From Actinernus sp. WN-2022 (Eukaryota; Cnidaria; Anthozoa; Actiniaria; Actinernidae): a DNA stretch of 64,000 nucleotides. Positions within the stretch are counted from its first letter, which is position 1; each line of letters begins with the position of its first letter. Of this stretch, positions 56,036 through 64,000 are shown one piece after another. The position numbers were made by a program, and so were the translations under genes. The notes beneath the pieces are model-generated. The model made no database searches and was not told where the DNA came from. It saw nothing but the letters and a program-made list of their open reading frames with translations. Location of the stretch: positions 682,001-746,000 of the forward strand of contig JAOWCC010000442.1 in NCBI GenBank assembly GCA_030867875.1, given 5' to 3'.

Positions 56036-57766
56036 TCATCTCGCCATGAAAAAAAATAGCATGAGTAAATGATTAAAAAACCTCTCAGGCTGCTTATTTC
56101 TGCTTGGTGTGTGGAATCGTATTACGGCCCGAACTTTTCTACACTTCATGATTTCATTGGTATTTAGCAATTTAATCTTATGAGGAAGTGGTGATTCATT
56201 ATTATTATTTGCATGCTGCGATTCAATGACATCATCAGAAAGCACATCTGGCTGATCATCATTGATTTCATCAGGATTAGCTTTGTAATCTTTGTAGTAG
56301 TTGGCAGCAAACTCAGCTAAGCATAAATGATCAACAGTGGAGTTGAACTTAGGTCTGTTACAGTATCGTTCAATGATATTTGATTTGTAAATATCTGTAC
56401 TGTCATTATCAAGTGCTTCTAACTCTTCTTGGCTTTTTCGCATGCGTAATCTATTTTCTGGTAAATCGGTGCTCACATAGATTGTTCCTGGAAATGTTTT
56501 TCTCAACCAAAGTTCAGGCATGCATCTATAAACACACTCTTGTGCACTAACTTCTCGAGAGGAGAGAAAGGTGGCACCAACTTTTTTCAAGCTCTCTCTG
56601 ACATTCAAGTTAAGGTCCCTTGCTTCCTTTGCTGCATTTGTAATGGCCTGCGAGCATTCAGTTTCATCTTTGGAGAAGTATGAACAAACATAAGTTATGC
56701 ATTTGTAATGATTGTAAACAGGTTGCAAATCTACATTTGCTCTAAACCCTTTTATTCCAGCAACAAAGTAGTTATTTATAAAGCAACTATCAAGTGATCT
56801 CTTTAGATGCAAGTCATAATCAGAATCAGCAGAAATAGACAAGGCCCAGTAATATTGTTCTTCAGAAACACCAGAAGAGGCCAGAACTTCTGCAGTAGTC
56901 CTTTTTGGATCATAATCCGATGTGCTTGGATTTAAAGTATCATTTATTTTCTTTTTTTCAGAAGTGAGAATTTCATTTCTTCTGTTTATTATGTTCACTT
57001 TTTCATTATCAGTAATATCATCTGACGCTGGTTTTGCAACAATTGTTCGATCTGTAAAGAACTGACCAAAGTTAAACCTACATGGAATATTCTTGTACTT
57101 TCTACAAGTTTTAGAATGATTGTGCTTTTGATATGTTTTCACTAGATGATGCAATTCTGGTTCAGTTTCTTCATTTGCTAGGTTTGCTTGTAAATGCTGA
57201 TCTATGAACTTTATGTAGGTCTCCTCATTATCATCTGTTAGTGCTGGACAGTCAGAAGTCCAAATTAATGAATGCAGATGTGGTGACCCTCTCATTTGAA
57301 ACTCAATTCGAAAAGCATAATAGATTATTTTGCCAATGGGGCTAGCATTGCTCAGTAAAACATCTTTGAAGAATGTTTCAACTCTATATTGGAAGTGCTT
57401 AGCAACAATAACAGGATTAAGATTAAGCAAAGAACACTTATCATTGTAAGAAAGAGCTTCAACTTCATCATCTCTCATATTTATTCCCTTTGTACGAGCA
57501 ATAATATGAAAAAGTTCAGGCCACCTAAGATCAGCACACGATAATGTCATAAACCATGTAGGAATACCAAGCTGCTGTACCATGGCAACTATCTCATACA
57601 TAAATTTCTGCCAGTAAGGTGGAGAGCCTGGAATTTGCCTCAAGAACAAATATGCCTGGTCCTTAGAAATACGATTCTGAAGGCAGTTTTCATTTGATCT
57701 AACCTGAGATGCTGTAAATGACTGTCCATGAACATTTTTCAATGCAATATTAATACTGTCTGACAC
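56036..57766 (-). pseudogene. Helitron Rep (HUH nuclease) domain
   Basis: A 576-codon ORF. The Helitron-like N-terminal block is QDQAYLFLRQ-like, then GIPTWFMTLS and NPVIVAKHF. The HUH metal site is RGSPHLHSLIW, with H163 and H165. Paired tyrosines Y359 and Y363 lie in ITYVCSYFSK, matching the two-tyrosine Rep used for strand cleavage. All catalytic residues remain, so this part decayed late or is still selected. The ORF ends in a frameshift at a T-run (56047-56054). Confidence 0.9.
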
Positions 57767-58454
57767 TTTTTTTGTTCAATAATAAACTGTGCAAAAAGAG
57801 GTACTCTGGGTTTGTAGCAAATCTACCACTGTAATGCAATAACCGGGCATTGAAATATTTAACTGGTGTTAGTTTTATCTCTCTCTCTGCTTTATATCCA
57901 AATCTGCCCTTTGGGAATAGGGTTGGAAATGCTAATTCTTCACAGTGTTTGTCAGTCATTAATGAGACAGGATGTTTGTTTTCCCCAGGGGCAATATTAT
58001 ATATTTCATTTCCAGCTGATGAAAAGTTGTTGTTTTCTTGCTCAACAAGTATAGGGCAATCTGGAATTACCGACTGTAAACAGGTTTCACTAGTTGCTGC
58101 TCTGTGTTTATCAAGTGGATCATCTCTTTCAGGAATATTTTCTTGCTCACAGTTTCTCTCAACAGCTGTCTCACCTTCACAAGCATTAGCAATGTCTAAA
58201 ACTGGGTTTTCTTGATATGGATCAAGAGTTTCAAGTTGTTTATCAATGTTTTGCATGTCAACAGTTATGTTATTATACAATGAATTATTTAATTGTAGCC
58301 AATTCAGAGCATTAAGTATTAGTTGTGGGCGAACTGCTTGAAAATAGACATGTCCTCTAAACTCCAATTTTCGTTTTAGCTTCAGCATTATGATTCCAGA
58401 ACTTTCAGATGGGCGTGGCAAAATATCACATACTTGTTCGCAGCTAACTGGCAC
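57750..58454 (-). pseudogene. Helitron region upstream of Rep (DUF6570-like)
   Basis: It reads PVSCEQVCDILPR, then LKLKRKLEFRGHV and VRPQLILNALNWLQLNN, a block often found ahead of the Rep in animal Helitrons (from memory). One-base shifts join it to the pieces on both sides (58455 and about 57770). Confidence 0.75.
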
Positions 58455-58455
58455 A

Positions 58456-59760
58456 TTACAAATTGCACCCTTGCATGATCTTCCTTTGTTGGCCTTTTGG
58501 CATTATTACTATTTTTTCAAAAACTATTCGTTGAGCTATCAATGTCTGTTCCAGTTTTTCTAATACAGCAAGTTCAGAAGGAATCTCATCAACACCAAGA
58601 TTATTGTATACAGCCTGGCAAGGAACTATACTTTTTTTAATCTTCAAATGACAGGTTTGGCATATGTACTCTTTACTATCAAATGATTTAGTATTAGTAA
58701 AAAGGTGTTTTGTGTCATATTTGTTCCTTTTTAACTCTACTACAGATTTCCTGTAGAGTATTCTATTACACACTGAGCAAATATAGTATGGACCTTCCCT
58801 TATAGATTTATTGAACAACGTAATGTAATGTTCTAAATCCTGTGATTTAGCAGACTTTCTTCTATTATCAGTTGCCTCTCCACGTTTTGCAAGCAATACC
58901 TGTTTTTCCTCTAAATCCATTGATCTGTATTTTTCAGTGTTTTTAGAAAGCAGTTCTTTTTTTTCCTCGAGATCCATTGATCTGTATTTTTCAGTGTTTT
59001 TAGAAAGCAGTTCTTTCTTTTTCTCGTGTTCCATTGATCTGTATGTTTCAGTGTTTTTAGAAAGCAGTTCTTTCTTTTTCTCGAGATCCATTGTTCTGTA
59101 ATTTTCAGTGTTTTTAGAAAGCAGTTCTTTCTTTTTCTCGTGTTCCATTGATCTGTATGTTTCAGTGTTTTTAGAAAGCAGTTCTCGAGATCCATTGATC
59201 TGTATTTTTCAGTGTTTTTAGAAAGCAGTTCTTTCTTTTTCTCAAAATCCATTGATCTGTATGTTTCAGTGTTTTTAGAAAGCAGTTCTTTCTTTTTCTC
59301 GAGATCCATTGATCTGTATTTTTCAGTGTTTTTAGAAATCAGTTCTTTCTTTTTCTCGAGATCCATTGATCTGTATTTTTTAGTGTTTTTAGAAAGCATA
59401 TGCATGCAGTTCTTTCTTTTTCTCGAGATTCATTGACCTGTATGTTTCAGTGTTTTTAGAAAGCAATTCTTTCTTTTTATCAGGATTTATTGACTGATAT
59501 GTTTTAGCTTGGTTATCCAAGTGCTGTCTTTTCTTTGCTGGCTCCATTGTAGCATAACTTTCCTTCCGGCGTTTAGCTATTAATTCTTTACATGATGCAG
59601 ATTTATGTTTCCTCACTATTGTTTGTATTTCTGCCTTTGTCAGATTGCATGTGCACTTGATAAACTGCATTTCAAAAACTGAGTTTTGATCAAGCTGAAC
59701 ATTTTTGACAAGTACTTCATGAATGGCATCAATGAGGTTGTTAATATCATTGACAACATG
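58456..59760 (-). pseudogene. Helitron N-terminal region: 57-bp coding repeats and zinc motifs
   Basis: From about 59480 to 58911 a 57-bp unit repeats about ten times, encoding KYRSMDLEKKKELLSKNTE variants, a charged helical repeat. Then come two C-x2-C pairs (YICSVCNRI ... YICQTCHLKI) and IPSELAVLEKLEQTLIAQRI. Upstream (59760-59640) in the same protein are CTCNLTKAEIQTIVRKHKSA and neighbours. One repeat unit at about 59180 has lost about 10 bp, which breaks the frame. Confidence 0.78.
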
Positions 59761-59950
59761 AAAGGTCCAAAGACAGCATACTTACTTTTATTTTGTGATT
59801 GTTGTTGAAAAATACAACTGACCCAGTAACTGGAAATCCACAGTAAGAAACCTGTATTTTGGTTCTGGTTATCAAAAATTAACCTGTGTAGTATTAGCTT
59901 ACTGGAAAATTTCAACATTAGCATTGTATATTGTAATGTTGCTTGGTAAA

Positions 59951-60630
59951 TCAGCAATGACTACATGACTTTGTATCTAAGTTTAATTTGTGATAAAACT
60001 TGTTCCCATTCCCTATTACTGCATCTAGTGTATCAGAATTCCAATTACTAATAATGGTCTTTATGGTAGAGAAGCAAATAGAATAAAAAGATATGGCACA
60101 ACACTGTTTGCAAGAGCAAAGCCTTTCATTGGCCTGTGTGGTCTCAGAATGTACAGGTTTTTGGTTATATTTATCCTGGTTTCTACCACTGTTTTCCCCT
60201 GCTGTTCTAGATATGGGCTTATCTGCAAGACTATGCACAGTAGAAACATAATGAACTTCATCTACATGACCAATATGGATTATTCTACCTATTTTAAGAG
60301 GAACAACTGGCTGTATAATAGTTGTTTCTGCAAAATATTCAGCAGATTCTGTGATGTGAATTGTACATTTTAGAGCATTAGCTACAGCTTGAACAATGAT
60401 ACCATCACACCATGTACCTTGTCGTGACATGTTATTAATATATTGTAACCAGGACTGATCAGTATTACTTTCAATAAATTGTTCTGGATGAGTTATATTA
60501 ATGTACTGAATGCCTGCAGACCGCACTTGAGAATGATAAATAGCATCTTGATACATTTGATGTGACACAGCTTTAAAGAAACAGTCTCCACCACCACCAA
60601 CACTAAGGGTTTTAATCCCAAACGAGATAG
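59951..60630 (-). pseudogene. OTU-family cysteine protease domain of the Helitron
   Basis: OTU proteases remove ubiquitin. Here GGGGDCFFKAVSHQMY (catalytic Cys), WLQYINNMSRQGTWCDG and a C-terminal GHVDEVHYVS (catalytic His) follow the OTU plan. The usual GDGNC is GGGDC, so the Asp position is altered. The catalytic block is one frame off from the leader ORF upstream. Animal Helitrons commonly carry an OTU domain. Confidence 0.8.
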
Positions 60631-61440
60631 TCTGACTGTTAACCTAAACATATCAGGACTTATTATTGAATCAAAAGGACCTGGATTAAGTTCAATGTCA
60701 TTAGACAGCATGATTTTGCTGTGATTCGTTTTATGATTCAGATTTTTAAAGACAACTGCTCGGGTATGTGAATTGATTGGGGATACTCTAGCCTTAAATT
60801 TACATTTTCCACTGGTTCGCTTTAATTGGCTTGTTGTAATGCAGACTTTTTTACCTGCTTTTACAAACAAATTCGTTTTGCATTTGTTTTCCCTCTTCTG
60901 CCGAACCGTACTTGCATGCTCACGCGCAGTGAATTTTTGTTTTTGCCTAAATGTGCCATTTCTAAATACGTTTGCTTTTCGAAAGTAAAATATTTTAGTG
61001 TAACGATGAAGTTTCGATGACTGTGGAACATTTTTACGGATATGTTTTCGAACTACTCGCCTCACTTTTCTGCTTTTTCCTAAAATTCGTCTTATTTGTT
61101 TCACAGGAATTCGACTTGGTTCGCGTGAACGACTGCGACTAATTTTATGACAATGAGTGTTTGTAGTACAAACGAATATATCATGGCGAGATCTGCAAAA
61201 CGGCACTTCAGTGAAAATGTCTGTGTGATTATTATTGTTCATGTGTGGCTTTTCGACTTTATTGCAGTTATCGTCTGCTGGTAGTGGTATGTCTGCATTC
61301 TTCCAGAAATTCACGAATGTAATCATGATCAGAAGGATAACACTGGATATAATTAGACTTCGTAAAAAAGTACACTGACTACAAATAAGATTTGCTTCCA
61401 TATCGCAAAAAAATCGACAAACAAATGCAGATATAAACAC
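60493..61440 (-). CDS. Leader ORF with membrane segment and 2A-like motif
   Basis: From ATG 61440: a Cys-containing N-terminus, a hydrophobic segment at residues 27-46 (LRSLIISSVILLIMITFVNF), a long basic region rich in Arg/Lys (about 100-235), then DIELNPGP at residues 248-255. D-x-E-x-NPGP is the consensus at which ribosomes skip a peptide bond, which would release this leader from the OTU/Rep polyprotein. A one-base shift near 60610-60625 now separates it from the OTU frame. Function of the basic membrane leader is unknown. Confidence 0.7.
   Translation of the reverse strand: MFISAFVCRFFCDMEANLICSQCTFLRSLIISSVILLIMITFVNFWKNADIPLPADDNCNKVEKPHMNNNNHTDIFTEVPFCRSRHDIFVCTTNTHCHKISRSRSREPSRIPVKQIRRILGKSRKVRRVVRKHIRKNVPQSSKLHRYTKIFYFRKANVFRNGTFRQKQKFTAREHASTVRQKRENKCKTNLFVKAGKKVCITTSQLKRTSGKCKFKARVSPINSHTRAVVFKNLNHKTNHSKIMLSNDIELNPGPFDSIISPDMFRLTVRLSRLGLKPLVLVVVETVSLKLCHIKCIKMLFIILKCGLQAFSTLI
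60676..60699 (-). other. 2A-like ribosome-skipping motif
   Basis: It encodes DIELNPGP, preceded by HSKIMLSN. The motif sits between a membrane-anchored leader and the OTU domain. Confidence 0.75.
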
Positions 61441-61539
61441 ACAATGATTTCAAGCTCACCTTCATGGCAGATATTTTAGTTGTTCACGGTTCAGCACTTT
61501 GACAAACAACTTCAGTAGTATGGAGTGAGGCGAATTAGC

Positions 61540-61830
61540 CTCCTTTTTAAGGTGTTATGCTAATTTTTAAGGTCTTATGCTAATTTTTGGTGCGCTCTCC
61601 TTAATTCGATGACGTCACGGTTCTATTGTCTTGGACTCATGAATAAAGTGTGGCGCCCTCATGAATAAAATGCGGCGCTATGCTAATTTTTAAGGCGCTC
61701 ATGAATAAAATGTGGCGCCCTCATCAATAAAATGCGGCGCTATGCTAATTTTTAAGGCGCGCTCATGAATAAAGTGTGGCGCTTTCATGAATAAAATGCG
61801 GCGCGCTCATGAATATCTATTGTTCCTTTG
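61540..61830. repeat. Degenerate tandem repeat of TATGCTAATTTTTAAGG and CTCATGAATAAAATGCGGCG
   Basis: About four loose copies of CATGAATAAAATGCGGCG(C) alternating with GCTATGCTAATTTTTAAGGCG. A second small repeat, CATGTTTGGGCA(A/G)AGCCTA + TTGTTTGGAG, lies at about 61855-61915 and recurs once at about 62207. Confidence 0.8.
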
Positions 61831-61915
61831 GATGAGGTCATCGATCTATTCGGGTATGTTTGGGCAGAGCCTATTGTTTGGAGGCATGTTTGGGCAAAGC
61901 CTATTGTTTGGAGCA

Positions 61916-62411
61916 GCTATAAAGCTAGAACCGCTCGGCCCTGAATCCATTCAAGAAATTGAACTTTGAACAAGATCGATCGACCCTGAAACCATTCGAA
62001 GTTGAATGGAAAAAAAATAAAACATACCTCGCAATATCTAAACCCCTTTGTAACGTAAATAGTAAGAACAAACTACTCGTCATAGGCTCTAAACTGTCTT
62101 TATTATTTTCCTTTACAGTTAATAACTCAAGATAATTGTATACAAAATCGACTATGACTCATAAGAGAAATTTTGCTATTGTCCTTAGGGATTAACGATA
62201 ACTGAAGAGCCTATTGTTTGGAGGAAAACTCTTGTGATGCAAATTATTCTCTAAAACTGAACTATAATTACCATACGAATATAAACAAACTACTCGGAAC
62301 AAGATTTTATTGATTCAAACCATGATAAGCGACAAGATTTACAATGCAAATTTAGCCCCAAATGCACTCCACCGTGACCCAACGCGAACTGTTTCCAGCT
62401 CTAATACAATG
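61916..62411. other. Downstream region of the ATPase gene
   Basis: No ORF supported. A minus-strand AATAAA lies at 62306-62311, about 100 nt after the end of the extension ORF, and can serve as polyadenylation signal. Confidence 0.5.
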
Positions 62412-62813
62412 TTAATACTTGTAAGGCTTCCTAATTCGCATTGATCGTCTGATCCGATCGGCTTTTAGATAAGGTCCAACACTTTCTTCGGCATCATCAT
62501 CCAAGTAATTCTTGAGTTCCAAACGTCGGCGTTTTCTTCTTTTTCGTAGCGGGGAGAGTAGCTTTTTGGTTGACGAGTTCAAAGAAGACAAAGAAATATT
62601 AGGGAATGGGGATTCGTAGGTTCTCTCTGAATTGGGCACTGTGGCTGGTTCAGACGAATCTAGGTGTAATTGTGGCGGTATGGTTGGTGAGCTCAAAGAA
62701 ATGTTCGTGGCTGGGGACTGATATACTTTTGCTGAATACGGCACTGTGGCTGGTTCAGCTGAATCGAGGTATACTTGTTGCGGAGTGATGGGTGTATCGG
62801 CTATTTCTTGTTC
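62412..62813 (-). CDS. In-frame extension after the ATPase stop
   Basis: Following the TAA at 62814-62816 the same frame stays open for 133 codons to TAA/TAG at 62412. It contains two copies of a module with EPATVP-x-S and NISLSS, then a very basic KKLLSPLRKRRKRRRLELKN and a terminal RRSMRIRKPYKY. ATG at 62744 could start it separately. Either a readthrough product, a second cistron, or the end of a longer protein cut by a nonsense change. Confidence 0.55.
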   Translation of the reverse strand, partial: EQEIADTPITPQQVYLDSAEPATVPYSAKVYQSPATNISLSSPTIPPQLHLDSSEPATVPNSERTYESPFPNISLSSLNSSTKKLLSPLRKRRKRRRLELKNYLDDDAEESVGPYLKADRIRRSMRIRKPYKY

Positions 62814-63875
62814 TTAGGGTTGGGTTGTGATACCAGGTGAAAGAGTTGTAGGAGGTACAGGATAGTATCTCATTTGGTGTTTATACCTCATAAAGTTGTT
62901 TTGAAGCTGGACATAATTTCTTGCTTTCTGGGTCTGACTGAGATCATTACGGTTTAATACCCTATTCATATCATCCTTCAAGCTTTGCATTTTTTGTACT
63001 TGCGGGGAAATTGTAAAGCTCTGCTGCTCGACGTACTTACGCAGTACGTTAGAAACGCTATCCTCGTTAGATATCTCTTGTGGTTGTTGCTGTTCACTGG
63101 GTAAAACATTGGTCCTTAACCTACAGCCCTCGGGTGTATTTGGTTTTAAGTCGACAAACAAATAACCATAAGGTCTCCTAACAGCCTGTTCGTACTTGTT
63201 CAGAAAATACTCCGTCTGCCTGGGATACATTTGCTTGGCCAGTGTTAAAATTTGTAGTTTGTCACGTGGATTCTTAAACAGCACTAAGTAATGACTGTTT
63301 AAACTGATGCTGCGATTGCCTTTACCCTGATGGAATAGGTTCTGTAAAATGTAGAAGACACTCAGATTCCGGTGATGAGATCCTTTGGTAAACAGGTTGA
63401 CAATTCTATTATCATTTCCCGTTTCAGTCATCTGGTCATCAATGACAATCAGGTTTCGTACATGTACATCAAAATAGTGATCTTGATCGATATCAGGGGG
63501 GATTCCTTTCACAAATTCGATATCAGGTACCGTACTAAGGAGTGCTGTATACGCAGGCTGCCACAGTGAATAGCACCACACAATTCTCTGGGGTGGACGG
63601 GAAATTGTTTGATGGGCTTCTTCGAGTAACTTCTGTACCCAGACCGTTTTACCACATCCTGTCATACCAGCAACCATACAAGTAAACGGATGAATGAGTT
63701 GAAAAGAGCTACAAATGCCCTTCGTACTTTGAAAACCATTGTTCTGTGATGAAATAGTGGTATGGAGTCCATTCGATAGAGCTTCAGTAGGATGAAACTT
63801 ATTTTGATGACGTTTTAAATCATATGGTCGGGAGAAGCCTCCATGACAACTAGGACAGAACAGTTTTTTTGACAT
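62814..63875 (-). CDS. Zinc-finger plus A32-like packaging ATPase of a virus-like element
   Basis: This class of ATPase pumps DNA into capsids in polinton/adintovirus-type elements. The N-terminus has one C2H2 finger (C7, C10, H23, H28). Walker A is GMTGCGKT (70-77), Walker B is NLIVIDDQM (141-149), and a glutamine sensor lies in YILQNLFHQG (about 178). The C-terminal part is Gln-rich and helical. At 353 residues it has the expected length, and the frame is intact. No capsid, polymerase or integrase gene is visible in the window. Family placement (A32/FtsK-like, widespread in invertebrate genomes) is from memory. It may be domesticated or part of an integrated element that continues to the right. 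Confidence 0.85.
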   Translation of the reverse strand: MSKKLFCPSCHGGFSRPYDLKRHQNKFHPTEALSNGLHTTISSQNNGFQSTKGICSSFQLIHPFTCMVAGMTGCGKTVWVQKLLEEAHQTISRPPQRIVWCYSLWQPAYTALLSTVPDIEFVKGIPPDIDQDHYFDVHVRNLIVIDDQMTETGNDNRIVNLFTKGSHHRNLSVFYILQNLFHQGKGNRSISLNSHYLVLFKNPRDKLQILTLAKQMYPRQTEYFLNKYEQAVRRPYGYLFVDLKPNTPEGCRLRTNVLPSEQQQPQEISNEDSVSNVLRKYVEQQSFTISPQVQKMQSLKDDMNRVLNRNDLSQTQKARNYVQLQNNFMRYKHQMRYYPVPPTTLSPGITTQP

Positions 63876-63939
63876 GTTGATGCTTCAAGAGATTAAATAA
63901 AATGAACTCCACGGCGCTGGTATACCTCCATTTATGCTA

Positions 63940-64000
63940 ACAGTTCTGCCGCTACCCGTCAACGCCCGCCGCCCGCCAACGCCCGCCGCCCGTCAACACC
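63940..64000. repeat. CGCCCGCCGCCCGTCAACG minisatellite, cut by the window edge
   Basis: Three GC-rich copies of CCCGTCAACGCCCGCCG at the right edge, upstream of the ATPase start. Could be an end repeat of the element or an unrelated minisatellite. Confidence 0.65.

Larger units (their letters stand above)
55290..61440 (-). mobile_element. Decayed Helitron with 2A leader, OTU protease, Rep and truncated helicase
   Basis: Helitrons move by rolling-circle replication using a HUH-type Rep fused to a Pif1-family helicase. On minus the order is: leader ORF with membrane segment and 2A-like motif (61440-60493), OTU protease (60630-59951), N-terminal region with 19-residue repeats and zinc motifs (59760-58456), DUF6570-like region (58454-57750), Rep (57766-56036), linker (55998-55672), helicase start (55690-55294). 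At least five frameshifts separate the pieces, and the helicase stops after its first motifs. I could not place the terminal TC/CTRR ends. It lies downstream of DDX52 exon 2, so it is probably within the next intron. Confidence 0.85.

Noticed and set aside
57850..58215. 121-codon plus ORF
   Set aside because: Antisense of the Helitron DUF6570-like region.

Overview
This is eukaryotic, AT-rich, intron-containing DNA, crowded with mobile elements. The gene families (a TRIM-NHL ubiquitin ligase with its RING/B-box region in one large exon, an M13 peptidase, DDX52), the 2A/OTU Helitron, the SINE and many foldback elements all suggest a marine invertebrate, most likely an anthozoan cnidarian (coral or anemone). 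That placement is inference, not proof.

Three host genes are visible, and two can only be read by following splice sites. (1) The last three exons of a neprilysin/ECE-type M13 metallopeptidase lie on + (9630-9725, 15190-15262, 24584-24683). The middle exon carries a frameshift between the WCxxxRPE motif and the HSP motif. (2) A two-exon TRIM-NHL gene lies on - (RBCC exon 36758-37880, filamin/NHL exon 30109-31214), with a phase-compatible possible alternative first exon at 31622-31901. (3) The first two exons of the DEAD-box helicase DDX52 lie on + (45181-45270 and about 53894-54077). The codon where its start is expected reads ATA.

Layout. 1-1692: LINE. 2880-9003: satellite of 107-114 bp units with higher-order structure, cut by a LINE fragment. 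9216-24683: M13 3' exons, whose introns hold a SINE, a Mutator-like element, a LINE, and a 2.2-kb transposon with inverted minisatellite arrays that has captured part of a gene. 24869-28453: TTAA-flanked element and MITEs. 29000-37880: TRIM-NHL gene. 38555-43686: nested terminal-inverted-repeat elements, including a 42-bp miniature. 44059-45180: MITE and minisatellite. 45181-54077: DDX52 exons 1-2 and their intron, which holds a 4.6-kb transposon built like the 2.2-kb one, a second Mutator-like copy and a LINE. 54370-55020: minisatellite. 55290-61440: decayed Helitron on - with a leader ORF ending in a 2A-like motif, an OTU protease, zinc motifs, HUH Rep and a truncated Pif1 helicase. 62412-63875: zinc-finger/A32-like packaging ATPase of a virus-like element on -, with an in-frame extension beyond a TAA.

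The main novelty candidate is the pair of elements at 16462-18699 and 45288-49867. Both begin TA(C/T)GG, both are flanked by 6-bp target duplications, and both carry long 19-20 bp minisatellite arrays in opposite orientation just inside each end. One has captured a HECT-associated gene fragment and the other holds a 1.4-kb near-perfect palindrome.
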